From: Planctomycetota bacterium
GTDB lineage: Bacteria > Planctomycetota > Phycisphaerae > WQYP01
Assembly (NCBI GenBank): GCA_021818445.1
Contig: JAKAEB010000027.1
Location: 1-49,560 of the forward strand
Direction: 5' to 3'
DNA: 49,560 bases
Notes under the pieces: generated by a model
What the model saw: only the letters and a program-made list of their open reading frames with translations
What the model was told of the DNA's origin: nothing
Databases searched by the model: none
Position numbers and translations under genes: made by a program
Shown here: piece by piece, positions 26,601-35,850 of the stretch
Layout: each line of letters begins with the position of its first letter
Numbering within the stretch: position 1 is the first letter of the stretch

Positions 26601-27588
26601 CCGTAATGGAAACCTGCGTTCCACGGATACCGTGGATCGAACCGTCCACGCCGACCACGCGGTGGGGGGGCAGATGCGTGTAGGGGGGGTAGGTGTAGTG
26701 GATCGTCAGACCGCTGATGGCCGGCCGCTCAATAACATGTACGCCATACCAGCGCGATTGCCCCCTTCGTGAAATAATTCGGTATTGAAACGACGTCTGC
26801 ACGGCCGCAAATGTGTGGCGGTAGGAGCGCGGGCCGGTGGGCGTCATGGTATGGGACAAATTCCGTCCGTCGGCGTAGCGCAGTGCCAATTGCAAATGCA
26901 GTTTTTTAACCGGGGTCGCCTTGGAATCATCACGGGCTGTAACGACAACATTGCCGCCCTGGCCGATGGTGATCGTACCGGGTGAAACCGTCAGATGCAT
27001 CGCAGAAAGTGGCATTTGTCTGGACCATGGCATGATGGTCCGCCGGACGCCCAGCGCCAGGGTATCCGGCATCAATGGCCAAAGGGCCAGCCATACGATC
27101 AGTGCGGGCAGGCAGATCATCATGGCACCGACTAACGTCCGCAACGTGATAATTTGGCGTGCATCAATTTGGCCCGCAACCTGACCGGCGTTATTAATCA
27201 CATGGTCAACAAGTTCACCAGAGGCAATCTGCCGCGCATGCTCGTCGGTTGAAAACTGCACAGCGCTGGAAAGCATTTCCTCGTGCGATGCGCCGCGCGT
27301 TTCCACCGCGCCGGCGGCGGTGAGCAGATCCACCGGGGTCAAAGAACCGCGCAAAAATCGCCATAGGGTCCAAGTCATGGCGATCCACGCCAGCCCGGCG
27401 ATGCTCCATCGCAGCAGTGGGGGCAAATGAGGAAACCCACCCAGCAGTAGCACGGCGATCAGGGCAATCGCCGCGCAGACTCCGATGGCAAAGATCATCG
27501 CCCGGGCCACCCGAAAGCGCCGCTGTCGCGCGGCCACCGCCCGGAGTGGTGCCGCAAGATTATCGGGTAGTACCGCTGTCGTGCTCAT
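23692..27588 (-). CDS. giant Ala/Gln-rich coiled-coil membrane protein, DUF4175-like
   Basis: The Met at 27588 (second in frame) is preferred because CAGGA lies upstream. The 1298-residue product has three N-terminal membrane segments (about 25-45, 58-75 and 150-170). A beta-rich extracytoplasmic region of about 200-520 follows with Ig-like features, then about 600 residues of Ala/Gln/His-rich helix that must be coiled coil. A Gly/Ser linker and a final QSIPPGYRQMVRDYYEKIA close the chain. The layout resembles DUF4175 proteins and the long helical partners of planctomycetal BatA operons. It lies 144 bases after the VWA gene. The repetitive composition makes assembly errors possible. Confidence 0.7.
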   Translation of the reverse strand: MSTTAVLPDNLAAPLRAVAARQRRFRVARAMIFAIGVCAAIALIAVLLLGGFPHLPPLLRWSIAGLAWIAMTWTLWRFLRGSLTPVDLLTAAGAVETRGASHEEMLSSAVQFSTDEHARQIASGELVDHVINNAGQVAGQIDARQIITLRTLVGAMMICLPALIVWLALWPLMPDTLALGVRRTIMPWSRQMPLSAMHLTVSPGTITIGQGGNVVVTARDDSKATPVKKLHLQLALRYADGRNLSHTMTPTGPRSYRHTFAAVQTSFQYRIISRRGQSRWYGVHVIERPAISGLTIHYTYPPYTHLPPHRVVGVDGSIHGIRGTQVSITVHTTEPLSRHSALKIAASPAGPGELARLHHTAGTAYRAVFTLEASTHYQIDLRNKQHIANHDNRIWPISVYTDPLPVVHVTSPRGVVRARPDDVIPIRYAATDRFGITSLRVRVKVGSAPSLSYPLPIGTTGGRKYTGTWKLNIADQLLAANEPHAKTIMYRMVAEDNCLPAHQTGLSGEHEINIDPNLAMSYQARRDAVLYRRFSAAIRASIRKLNQARQNITNLQHVPANQHFDAHAMHTANHAQNLIQQSAQSLVSAAARMHHGVYRQAARAIRNAAKTSMASAARNLALATFANPKLTQTRSAQLAAAQQKLTQALTQLHATASRLAHKAGVQEITDSVKALAQRQASVSRQLSINPTSRRAMAQQRQIENQLQRLIKQHPTLQRPTQEAAAAAVNDLKSQLQKIVAIQRTISQTINAKLHRQQAINELKALQARQSQLNQAIHRFSSAQRHTPTGRQLSPISHTARQTAVNALAHQHAAAAHTAQQQIAAQLQREVTQLRRAAAGSQANAQAQKRAAAAQAQAHALTQAAGQATTPAKAANKSQLQQLAQRLAKAARKRSATTNNPTARELYRQAEAQASAAGQAAADNNIPALRQAIEKAATTFSRGAQAQMQSAAKKASPQQLAADAQNLAALASKQRALAHQTGEIARQLAAAHQPRGQSIQQSTQAATALSRASAAASRLERQTALGAPNLAAAIAQARQQMQQAHADQQSTNQTLTQRNHAEASIHQQAALAHVQAALADLQQGMRGNGSTPAASHNDQIAGEINPSQSQGGGTAQAATSGSHQPGGKAGSQTGQSEYQRLMATAAQLQRALAAGHTAAQGNSNAAQAAAGALSQAEQTLRSLGGGQPTSGQGATPGGAPGSQAGTSGMPGQGAGMASAQGTSTGGHSGGEGSGIGADKSAGSVPTAVSALGISPAQWVKLGTLRQKQLLNSARQSIPPGYRQMVRDYYEKIANSHADK

Positions 27589-27732
27589 CCGGTTATGTCC
27601 TGCTGCGACCACCCAAGATACCCAACACCTGCGGTGACTTTTTTCGCGGGCACCGCATACATGGTGGCGTCACCTCGCCCATGACGCCACATCCATTTTG
27701 CCGACGTTGGGCAGATAACTCCCGAAAAGCCA

Positions 27733-30642
27733 TTATATCAACCCCTTACGTTTTCTAATTACCCATTCGACCGTTGCCAACAGAGCAAACAGGGCCATTA
27801 TCAGCCATTGAATCACCTGCGTGCCGCCGCTATGGGGGTTGGTCAACAGCCCTATGGTATTAACGGTGCGAAGCGTATGTTTTTGCGGGCGCATGGTGGC
27901 CGCCAAAATGGAAAAGGCCGGGCCTGGTACCATCACACCACCGCCAGCGCTGGCGAGTTGGGTCATGGCGTGCGGGTCGGCGGACGGATCGAGCATTTCC
28001 AGATTTTTTGCCGCCCGGATGCGGATAATTTCATTACGGTTAATGGCGGTGGGGTCATCGGCCAGTTTCTTTCCCACTGCGTCTCCCTTAAGCGTGATGG
28101 AATAACTGCCCGGCTCCAAACCCGTCAGCACTCCGCTGTAAAACCCCGGCGAACCGGGAGTTGCCACCATCGGTGATGATTGCACCTGTCCTACCCGGTG
28201 GGCATCTAAGCGGCTGTGGATCAATTGGGCTTCAACCTGAAAATGCAGATGCGCATCGGGCAGTAAATTGGTATGCAAAATGCGGGCCCGCACATGCACC
28301 GTCTGACCAAAATGATAGCGGGTTCGATTGGCACCAAACCGAACCCATTTTCCGCCCACCGGCAGTTGTGTTCCCGCCGCCCAACGCACCAACTGCGATA
28401 AAAAGGCGTTTTCCAAATTGTGGCCATCCACCGATCGCATCCGCCATGTTTGATCGCTGGCCAGATACATCACCCGCCCGGCACCCACGCCCATGGTGGC
28501 GAGCAGTGCCCGCTGGCGATCTGCCACATGCGAATCGTTCTGCCCACCGGCCGAGCCTCCGATCGCCCAAAGCACGCGGGCATCTGGCCGTGCATCGGTA
28601 TAGGCACTATGCCAATACCACCGCGGCATGTCGCGCCAATATCGGGTGTTGCGGCTCCGGTCGATGCCCAGATCGGATAAGTCCGACTCCACGCCCTCGG
28701 TGGTAAGCAGCGGCGTAAAACCGTGTCGTTCCTGTGACCGCATGACACTCGGTGCCCACGCTGGCGCAAATCGGATGGGCATCAACTTGGCCAAATCTGT
28801 TCCCCGCCAAGCCTGCGGCATGTAGTTCTGGCCGGCGATAAATATGAGCGAACTGCCCTGTGTTTCAACGGCATACGCCAGCGCCTGCTGATCGGCCGGC
28901 GGCAGTGCGCGGGGAGGAATATCCCCGAGGATGATCAGATTAAATTGCTCCCAATTTTTTTTACCCGCAGGCAGCCGTGATGCCGTGTAAAGCGGATTAC
29001 TGGCCGATGCCCGCACCGGCTTGGGGGCCGCAATGCCGTCAATTGTTGCCGGATGGAACAGCACCGCCTGGAGATGGACACGGCCGCTTCGCGAAAAATA
29101 ATTGACTAGATATTGATATTCCCAGCGCGGCTGATTGTCCACGAGCAATACCTGTAACTTGTCGCGGCGCACGGTGACTCGAAATGATTTTTGCACCCTG
29201 CCATGAAATAGCGATCCGGCAATACGGGCCACGCGCAACTGATAGCGATATACGCCGGGTGTGTCGAGTGTATCGCTGAAACGCACCGATCTTACGCTGT
29301 GTGCCGATGTGGCCAGCACGGTTTGCGTCGCAATACGCTTGCCATTGCGGTACAGATACACCTTCACCGGATGGTTGGCCAGATCGCGGATGGAAATCAG
29401 ACCCACCGCATGCATTTTCTGATGCTTAAATATCCAGGTCGGTGCGTTGACAGCTTGAATTCGCACGCGCGGACTGCTGAAGCCCGATCCGATACAGAGG
29501 GTGTAGGTTGATGCACCCCGCGCCAGCAGCAGGCGGGCGATGGGCCCCGGATCCGGTCCCAGATTTTGCCGTCCATCCGACACCACCAGCAGGCGGGATG
29601 AGGCCGGTGAATTCATATGATCGGCGGCCGCAAGCAGTCCGGCAGAAATATTTGTTGCCTTGCCGGTCGCATTCATCGCAGATTTTAATATCCGCCCCAG
29701 TCCAGATGCCGACGCGGTGCCCGCACGGTACGCCCGGGAAGCAAAACTCACCACGTGAACATGTTCAGCCGTGAGGGCTTTATAAAGGCTTTTTCCTTCC
29801 ACGTGGTGCTGCGCCAGCAGGGCGGCCATGGCAAGCTGTTCCCGGCTCATGGCACCGACACGGTTAAGCGCCAGAATGACCGCCGGGTTTTTGCCCTGGC
29901 GCGCCAAAAATGCTGCATCCCGTGCCTTGGCCAAGGTGTCGAGTGTGCGGCTGGCCCGCATCGTGCCGGCCGAAGCGGCACCGAGATTGGCAAACGCCTG
30001 GTGCTCATCGGCTGAAGCGCCAAGATGCCGCTCTGTCCGCAGCACGATGGTCAGTGCTGATTTAAATTCGCTCCGTTGAGCGGCGGCATGACTCCATCGG
30101 GAAGATTGACCGATCAGGCGCCCCGCATATGTCACCCACCAGTTGATCTGCCGGCGCAGCCGGGTCACGCTTGACGCATTGCGGCCAGCACCGGCATCGA
30201 GTTCCCGGCGGATGGTATCGAGTCGTTGCGCCAGCACGCTGGCCCAGATCGCGGCGCGGTCCATCGAGTCGTGATACACATCCGGCTTGAGGTACCCCAG
30301 CGCGCAGGCCCACTGCAATTCCATTCGGCGGGAATGCCTGCCATCTTTAATCGACATGGATTGGCTATTATCAACCATCAACCAGGTGGAGCCGGTCACA
30401 TGTGTAATACGCAGCCATGACATACTCGGCCGCAGCAAGCACAGCAGAATCAGACCCACCATGAGAAGCCGGATAACTGCGACCGCTGCCAATGCACGGG
30501 GTGTTAAAAGCCGCCGTTGACCGATATACCAATAAATTAATGCTGCCGCAGTCGCAAGTACCAGCAATGATGTCAGGCCGATGTTCAACGCCGGATGGAT
30601 GGAAAAGTGGGAACTCGCCGCGACGGTGTGGGTATCGGTCAT
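27733..30642 (-). CDS. VWA/glutamine-amidotransferase-like membrane protein
   Basis: This 969-residue protein has two N-terminal membrane helices (about 20-40 and 52-70), the motif RPSM, and a degenerate VWA-like metal site in VDNSQSMS (90-97), plus a C-terminal helix just before RKRKGLI. The large central part contains QVLLVDNQPRWEYQYL and later LIILGDIPPRALPP, as in planctomycetal proteins annotated as VWA plus class I glutamine amidotransferase-like. No intact Cys-His-Glu triad is evident, so it is probably not an amidotransferase. The start overlaps the batA-like stop by four bases. It probably sits in the membrane with its neighbours in a MoxR-driven assembly. Confidence 0.78.
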   Translation of the reverse strand: MTDTHTVAASSHFSIHPALNIGLTSLLVLATAAALIYWYIGQRRLLTPRALAAVAVIRLLMVGLILLCLLRPSMSWLRITHVTGSTWLMVDNSQSMSIKDGRHSRRMELQWACALGYLKPDVYHDSMDRAAIWASVLAQRLDTIRRELDAGAGRNASSVTRLRRQINWWVTYAGRLIGQSSRWSHAAAQRSEFKSALTIVLRTERHLGASADEHQAFANLGAASAGTMRASRTLDTLAKARDAAFLARQGKNPAVILALNRVGAMSREQLAMAALLAQHHVEGKSLYKALTAEHVHVVSFASRAYRAGTASASGLGRILKSAMNATGKATNISAGLLAAADHMNSPASSRLLVVSDGRQNLGPDPGPIARLLLARGASTYTLCIGSGFSSPRVRIQAVNAPTWIFKHQKMHAVGLISIRDLANHPVKVYLYRNGKRIATQTVLATSAHSVRSVRFSDTLDTPGVYRYQLRVARIAGSLFHGRVQKSFRVTVRRDKLQVLLVDNQPRWEYQYLVNYFSRSGRVHLQAVLFHPATIDGIAAPKPVRASASNPLYTASRLPAGKKNWEQFNLIILGDIPPRALPPADQQALAYAVETQGSSLIFIAGQNYMPQAWRGTDLAKLMPIRFAPAWAPSVMRSQERHGFTPLLTTEGVESDLSDLGIDRSRNTRYWRDMPRWYWHSAYTDARPDARVLWAIGGSAGGQNDSHVADRQRALLATMGVGAGRVMYLASDQTWRMRSVDGHNLENAFLSQLVRWAAGTQLPVGGKWVRFGANRTRYHFGQTVHVRARILHTNLLPDAHLHFQVEAQLIHSRLDAHRVGQVQSSPMVATPGSPGFYSGVLTGLEPGSYSITLKGDAVGKKLADDPTAINRNEIIRIRAAKNLEMLDPSADPHAMTQLASAGGGVMVPGPAFSILAATMRPQKHTLRTVNTIGLLTNPHSGGTQVIQWLIMALFALLATVEWVIRKRKGLI

Positions 30643-32894
30643 GGCACCCCCAGCATCTGGCTGATGATGCCCGGCTGCTCGCCGCGACCGGTGATCGGCG
30701 CATCAGCATCGGTTTGCAGGCGGGCGAGACGACGGCACAGCCAACCCTCGGCCACCATCGCCATAAGTATTAAAATCGCCAGCCACGGCCAGAGCGACAG
30801 CCCTCCAACGGCCGTGCCCAAAATGGTCGCCGCGTGTGTGGGGGTGGTCAGTCCCTGGATATATCCCTGGTTTTCAAGCCAATGCCAATCCGTCGGGGTA
30901 AGCTCCGCCGGAGCGAGCTGACGCTGGTCAATGGCGACGCAGTAATAAATCGGCTCATGGGGGCGTTTGGGTTTCAGCGTCAGGCGGTAAAGGCCCGGTT
31001 CGAGTGTGTGGTTGGATGTTATTAAATAGTGATTGCCCGGCTCCAGTTGCGGATGCACCCGAATTACACGTTTGTCCGGGAGCGTAAGTTGCGCCGACGA
31101 AATGGCGGGCTGTCCTTTGCCCGTCCAGACCAGCATGCCGCCGGGGTTGATTTCCCGCTGGTCCGCCAGCTCGCGCGATGACATCGCCAAATACTGCACA
31201 GTTTGATTCACCAACGGTACGAAGCTTGCGGCATCGGTGGGCCAGTCATTCATCCGTCCGCCCACGCCCGTGGTCCACACCACCAGCCGCCCGCCGGATG
31301 ATCCAATACTGCGCTCTACAATTAACGGCTGCCCATGACCTGTCGCGGCAATGATGTGCGCTTCGTTGGTTTCAGGCAGCAGACTCCACCACCGGCGCAG
31401 GGTGACACCCACGATCTGGTTATGCCCGGCCTGCAGCAGCGGTTTGACAATCGGACTGCGCCGATTGCGGATAACAATAAATGGAGGTTTTTTTACGCTT
31501 TGCATTGGCCCAAACGTCCCGACGGACAACCCGTGCGACTGCAGTTCCTCATTCAGAAAATGAAGATTTGTCCGGCTTCCCGCAATAATCCATACCCCTC
31601 CGCCCCCACGGGCAAAAAGATTCAGCCGGGTCAACAACCCGCCCGGCATGGTGGATGGATCGTTCACGATCACCGCATCAAAATGCCGCAGATGCATCTG
31701 CACCGCCTGGCTTACACCTGTAACGGTTGGCCTCGCTAAAGCAATTTGCGCACCGGCCGATGGAAAAGGATTCAGCGCTGCGGCCAGATAGCGGCTGCTC
31801 CGGTAACCGCCAATGGCACCGATTTGATGGTCAATCACCAGAACCGATAAATGGTGCCACACCTTAACCGCCGCCAGCGAGCGATTGTCCGCGGCCAAAG
31901 CGTCCTGATAATGCGTCCGTACCTCCACCCAGTGCGACCCGGCGGAATGAAACCGATATGTGAATCGACCGGTTTGTGTCTTGCCCGCCGGCAGGGTACT
32001 GATCGGGTGAACCGCCACCGGCTCGCCATTGATCAAAAGCCGCAATCGGACAGGCCCGGCTGGCAGCGGCCCGGAATTGGCCACCGTGAAAATAATATGC
32101 GCCGGATGGCCTACACCCGGAATGCGGGGTTCAATTCGGAGTGGGCCGATCGCGATGTCCGATTGGGTTACCACCGCCGGAACTTTAATGTTGTAGACCG
32201 GAATGGGACGACCCGCCACCACCGCGTGTGTAGCCCGCCATAATCCCTCCCGTCCAACCTTCCACGAAATTGCCCGGTCATTGGATAAAACAAATATAAC
32301 CTTCCGCAGGTCATCACCGCGCCGGACCACGCTTTGCGCGTAGCGAATCGCCGTCGGCACCGAAATGCCCGTCAGACCGGGGTGTAAGCGCTCCAGGGGC
32401 AGAATGAACCGTCTCTCAATTTTACTCCTGTCCGCAATTAAAATACCGCGATGAGTCAAGCTGTAATTGCGATGTCCCGCCACCACGACACTTAAACTGT
32501 CGTCCGGACTTAAATGACGAATTAAATGGCCCAGCATCCGTACGCTGCGTGCAAACACCGTGCGGCGGCCGCTTACCATGCCCGAAGAAATAGAATGATC
32601 TATAACGACCACCACGTCGGCCGGTGCGCCGCGGCCAATGATCGCCAGACCGCCAGCAGAGAGTATCGGCATTGACAGCAGCAGGGCCACAAGCGCCAGA
32701 AGCAGCATCCGCAACACCAACAGTATCCAATGCTCGGGTATTTTCTTTTGTTTCTGCGATGTTGCGCTGGGCTGCAGGAACAGCATCGCCGCCCATTCAA
32801 TCGGTGTGGTTTTACGCCGATGCAGCAGATGAATAATGACCGGTATGGACGCAAGAGCCAACCCGGCCAGCATGATGGGCATGACGAATATCAA
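30639..32894 (-). CDS. BatA-like membrane protein with VWA domain
   Basis: The N-terminus is the aerotolerance-related BatA domain: MIFVMPIMLAGLALASIPVI, then HLLHRRK and PIEWAAMLFLQPS. Two membrane segments are at about 5-22 and 56-76. A VWA domain with DHSIS (99-103) in the metal-ion-dependent adhesion site follows, then a long extracytoplasmic domain and a C-terminal helix near the end (about 705-727). The length of 751 exceeds a minimal BatA. Its ATG overlaps the DUF58 stop by four bases and its stop overlaps the next start by four, so three genes are translationally coupled. Confidence 0.85.
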   Translation of the reverse strand: MIFVMPIMLAGLALASIPVIIHLLHRRKTTPIEWAAMLFLQPSATSQKQKKIPEHWILLVLRMLLLALVALLLSMPILSAGGLAIIGRGAPADVVVVIDHSISSGMVSGRRTVFARSVRMLGHLIRHLSPDDSLSVVVAGHRNYSLTHRGILIADRSKIERRFILPLERLHPGLTGISVPTAIRYAQSVVRRGDDLRKVIFVLSNDRAISWKVGREGLWRATHAVVAGRPIPVYNIKVPAVVTQSDIAIGPLRIEPRIPGVGHPAHIIFTVANSGPLPAGPVRLRLLINGEPVAVHPISTLPAGKTQTGRFTYRFHSAGSHWVEVRTHYQDALAADNRSLAAVKVWHHLSVLVIDHQIGAIGGYRSSRYLAAALNPFPSAGAQIALARPTVTGVSQAVQMHLRHFDAVIVNDPSTMPGGLLTRLNLFARGGGGVWIIAGSRTNLHFLNEELQSHGLSVGTFGPMQSVKKPPFIVIRNRRSPIVKPLLQAGHNQIVGVTLRRWWSLLPETNEAHIIAATGHGQPLIVERSIGSSGGRLVVWTTGVGGRMNDWPTDAASFVPLVNQTVQYLAMSSRELADQREINPGGMLVWTGKGQPAISSAQLTLPDKRVIRVHPQLEPGNHYLITSNHTLEPGLYRLTLKPKRPHEPIYYCVAIDQRQLAPAELTPTDWHWLENQGYIQGLTTPTHAATILGTAVGGLSLWPWLAILILMAMVAEGWLCRRLARLQTDADAPITGRGEQPGIISQMLGVP

Positions 32895-33835
32895 ATGCCG
32901 CGCTCCCGCAGGCGTGTGGACAGATAGGCAGTCAGCGCCTGGTCCACACTGTTTTGGGTATCAATAAGCTGATAGCTGATGCGCAGATCACTGCAAGCCT
33001 TTTCGATCGCCCGCCGATGGGCCGCCAGCGCATCCAAATAGCGGCGGCGTACGACGGCTGGGTCCAGCCGAAGTTCATGACCGGTCAATTCCATGTTTTT
33101 GAAAAGCGTCCAATTACGAAACGGAAATGCAATTTCATCATGGGCGAGCACCTGCAGCAGCAGTACCTCGTGGCGGCGGTGGCGCAAGTGGTGCAGGGCA
33201 CTGATAACATCGTCGGCCGGATCGAGCAGATCACTGATCAAGATCACCATGCTTCTGTGTTTAAGGCGGTCGGCCGCCTCATGCAGAGTGCGGCTCAGCT
33301 TACCCTCAGTGCCAAGAGGGCACGCGTCCAGCGCACGGGCAAGCGTAATGAGGTGCGATGCGGTGGAGCGGGCTGGAATAAAATTGCGAATTTTATTATC
33401 GAAGGTGATCAAACCACACGAATCCTGCTGATGCAAAAGCAGATACGCCAGGCATGCCGCCGTGAACTGGGCGTACCGGTATTTGCTCATGTCGTCGCGC
33501 GGGCCGCGGTACCCCATTGAACCGCTGGCATCCAGAAGCAAATGGGCCCGCAGATTGGTGCTTACCTCATACTGGCGGATGTAATATCGATCCACTTTGG
33601 CATACACGCGCCAGTCAATGCGTTTGAGATCGTCACCGGGCGTGTATTCCCGATGCTGGGCAAAATCGGTGGCAAACCCCAGGTGCGCCGAGCGATGCAG
33701 CCCCTGCACATACCCATCCATCACCTGCCGGGCAACCATCTCCAGGCGGCTGATGCGCGACAGCAGCTTCGGTGCCAACAGGGCACTGGCCGCCGTATGT
33801 TCCATTTCAAGGTTTGCCGTAGAAATGCCGTCCAC
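32891..33835 (-). CDS. DUF58 protein with VWA-like fold
   Basis: The 314-residue protein has the DUF58 signature HREYTPGDDLKRIDWRVYAK (61-80) and a VWA-like site LLDASGSMGYR (100-110). It probably starts at a GTG at 33835; a later Met at residue 11 is possible. DUF58 proteins pair with MoxR AAA ATPases and are thought to act as adaptors in cofactor insertion or protein maturation. It begins 26 bases after the moxR stop and is coupled by a 4-base overlap to the batA-like gene. Confidence 0.93.
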   Translation of the reverse strand: MDGISTANLEMEHTAASALLAPKLLSRISRLEMVARQVMDGYVQGLHRSAHLGFATDFAQHREYTPGDDLKRIDWRVYAKVDRYYIRQYEVSTNLRAHLLLDASGSMGYRGPRDDMSKYRYAQFTAACLAYLLLHQQDSCGLITFDNKIRNFIPARSTASHLITLARALDACPLGTEGKLSRTLHEAADRLKHRSMVILISDLLDPADDVISALHHLRHRRHEVLLLQVLAHDEIAFPFRNWTLFKNMELTGHELRLDPAVVRRRYLDALAAHRRAIEKACSDLRISYQLIDTQNSVDQALTAYLSTRLRERGI

Positions 33836-33861
33836 CTGCTTTCTGATTCGGACTTGCCCGG

Positions 33862-34962
33862 TTACGCCGCCTGCTGGTTGGCGGCCGAGAGTTCACTGAG
33901 CAGCCGCTCGATGATTTTGTCGGTCGATATGCCGCTGGCCTCGGCACTGAAGGTGGTGGTGATGCGGTGGCGCAGCACCGGCTTGGCCACCTGCGCGATA
34001 TCCTGCGTGGTCACATGCATGCGCCCGTGAAGAATCGCCCGTGCCTTGCCGGCAAGTATTAAATAAATACTTGCCCGTGGCCCGGCACCCCATTGCACCA
34101 GATCCGCCAGCCAGGGGGGGGCTTCCGCTTCTCCCGGGCGCGTGGCCCGCACCAAACTGCGCGCAAATTCATACACATGGTCCGCCGCCGGCACCCGACG
34201 CACCACCTCCTGAAGATATTCGATGGTCGGCCCATCCAGCACGCGGCTTAGTGTTGCGGGCTGAAGCGAGCTGGATTGTTTCATAATCTGCAATTCTTCC
34301 GCCGCGCTGGGATAGCGCACCACCGTCATAAACATAAACCGGTCCAACTGCGCCTCGGGCAGCGGGTAGGTGCCCTCCTGTTCAATGGGGTTTTGTGTCG
34401 CTAATACAAAAAAAGGTTGGGGCAGGTCATACGTATTTTCCCCGGCCGTCACCCGGTGTTCCTGCATCGCTTCCAGCAGTGCGGCCTGTGTCTTGGGCGG
34501 CGTACGGTTGATTTCATCCGCCAGCAGCATATTGGTAAACAGCGGACCGCGGACAAACCGAAACGCCCGCTTGCCCGTGGTCTTATCCTCTTCCAGCACA
34601 TCCGTTCCGGTGATGTCCGATGGCATGAGGTCCGGCGTAAACTGCACCCGCTTGAATTGCAGACTCAATACCTCGCTGATCGTTTTAATCAACATCGTCT
34701 TGGCCAGGCCCGGCACACCCACCAGCAATGCGTGCCCCCGGCAGAACATGGCAGTTAATACCTGTTCGACAACTTCCTGCTGGCCGACAATCACCTTTGC
34801 GAGCTGGTCGCAGATAGCGCGATAACTTTTGGCCAGATCTTCCACCGCTGTGACGTCCGAGCCGGTCACATGGGTTAAAGCCTGCGGAGTTAATTGGGGG
34901 GTAGGGCTTTCGGGTGTTTGCGGCCGGTCAGGTTGACTGAATCGGCCCATAAATTCGCTCAT
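33862..34962 (-). CDS. MoxR-family AAA ATPase
   Basis: The Met at 34962 has GGAG upstream and gives 366 residues; an in-frame start 10 codons earlier is less likely. The AAA core shows GVPGLAKT (82-89), Walker B LLADEINR (146-153), [17 protein letters not shown] and sensor [23 protein letters not shown] Pro/Thr-rich 35-residue N-terminal arm precedes the conserved domain. MoxR proteins drive maturation of partner complexes carrying VWA domains. It is the first gene of a seven-gene minus-strand operon reaching hflX; its 5' side is an intergenic region with hairpin repeats. Confidence 0.95.
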   Translation of the reverse strand: MSEFMGRFSQPDRPQTPESPTPQLTPQALTHVTGSDVTAVEDLAKSYRAICDQLAKVIVGQQEVVEQVLTAMFCRGHALLVGVPGLAKTMLIKTISEVLSLQFKRVQFTPDLMPSDITGTDVLEEDKTTGKRAFRFVRGPLFTNMLLADEINRTPPKTQAALLEAMQEHRVTAGENTYDLPQPFFVLATQNPIEQEGTYPLPEAQLDRFMFMTVVRYPSAAEELQIMKQSSSLQPATLSRVLDGPTIEYLQEVVRRVPAADHVYEFARSLVRATRPGEAEAPPWLADLVQWGAGPRASIYLILAGKARAILHGRMHVTTQDIAQVAKPVLRHRITTTFSAEASGISTDKIIERLLSELSAANQQAA

Positions 34963-35094
34963 CGGTTTGACTCCATAAAGTTGCCGTCGCACTGCCGGTA
35001 CCGTGCACCTTGATTATAGAGTCTACAACGGTTTAACACGGCGGCAATTGCGAGGACGACCATGAATGCCTCGACGCACCACCCACACATGGCC

Positions 35095-35109
35095 CCGGGC
35101 TTGTCCCGG
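35095..35109. repeat. REP-like hairpin, CCGGG family
   Basis: CCGGG/CCCGG stem around CTTGT, the exact reverse complement of the hairpins at 44955 and 45407. A second hairpin, CCACCGGC/GCCGGTGG with an AA loop, lies at 35174-35191 in the same intergenic gap. Confidence 0.65.
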
Positions 35110-35249
35110 TGTTGCTGCCGGCAGAACCCGCCATCGCATATCGCTCCCCGACCGCCAACCGCCAATTCGCCAACCACCGGCAAGCCGGTGGCTATATAAC
35201 GTCCGCGGCGGTGCAAATCGGTTATTTTGGTTCAGCCGCCGCTGTCCGC

Positions 35250-35693
35250 CTATTGCAGTTGCTCGACATCGGCGGCATCCTTGGCCATGCCAGTGGCTCG
35301 CTTATTGGCGAGCATATCTTCCCTCGAAATTACCTGCACCGGGATTCCGTCGATGCTGGCGTGTATTCGACGGGCGAAACATGGATCAAATTCCACGCCG
35401 CTGATGCCTGTCAAAAGCTCAATCCGTAATGGCGGCACACCGATACGCACCACGCGGTCGGGTGTAAGGAACATCTGTTCAGATGCATCCAATCCACCAA
35501 TGCCGAAGTTCCGCAGTGCCTCCATCGTCCGCGGCGCGTTTTCCCGGCTGGCTTTGATCCAGATATCAATATCCGCCGTGGTACGAGGATAGCCATGGTA
35601 CGCAACGGCGTAACCGCCAACCAGCAGGTAGTCAACTGCCGATTGGTTCAGGGCCTGTAAGAACTCTTTGAAGTCGGGTGGCAAGAGGATCAT
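35250..35693 (-). CDS. DUF6036-type nucleotidyltransferase
   Basis: The Met at 35693 (MILLPPDFKEF) is chosen because it starts the conserved domain; 147 residues result. The nucleotidyltransferase core is visible: VDYLLVGGYAVAYHG (G-G then Y), then RTTADIDIWI with the D-x-D metal pair, and later IELLTGISGVEFD with a third acidic residue and PVQVISREDMLANKRATGM. It resembles MNT/DUF6036 proteins that occur with a small partner gene and have been compared with type IV or VII toxin-antitoxin systems. The reading frame overlaps the upstream partner by 62 bases. The real substrate is unknown. Confidence 0.75.
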   Translation of the reverse strand: MILLPPDFKEFLQALNQSAVDYLLVGGYAVAYHGYPRTTADIDIWIKASRENAPRTMEALRNFGIGGLDASEQMFLTPDRVVRIGVPPLRIELLTGISGVEFDPCFARRIHASIDGIPVQVISREDMLANKRATGMAKDAADVEQLQ

Positions 35694-35850
35694 ATTGGTA
35701 CAGCACCTGTCGCATAAGTTCCAAGGCTTCCAGGCGTTCGATCGGAGTCCTGGAACGCCAATAGGCGCGATCATCTGTATCCGCCCGCTGCAATGTGCTG
35801 ACCGTCAGTACCGATCTGTCAACACGAATGGGCTGATTATCATTTTTCAT
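35632..35850 (-). CDS. small partner protein of the nucleotidyltransferase
   Basis: Starting at the Met at 35850, this 72-residue protein carries DRAYWRSRTPIERLEALELMRQ followed by ATRLQRVLTG, a pattern I know from small genes directly upstream of DUF6036-like nucleotidyltransferases. There is no DNA-binding motif. The coding frames of the two genes overlap by 62 bases, so the two are cotranscribed and possibly coupled. It may be the antitoxin or a regulatory subunit of the pair. Confidence 0.6.
   Translation of the reverse strand: MKNDNQPIRVDRSVLTVSTLQRADTDDRAYWRSRTPIERLEALELMRQVLYQYDPLATRLQRVLTGPEPIGS

Noticed and set aside
23692..27588. Giant Ala/Gln-rich frame as a translation artefact
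   Set aside because: It has ordered membrane and beta regions, a conserved C-terminal motif and lies in step with its operon neighbours, so it is accepted as a real gene.
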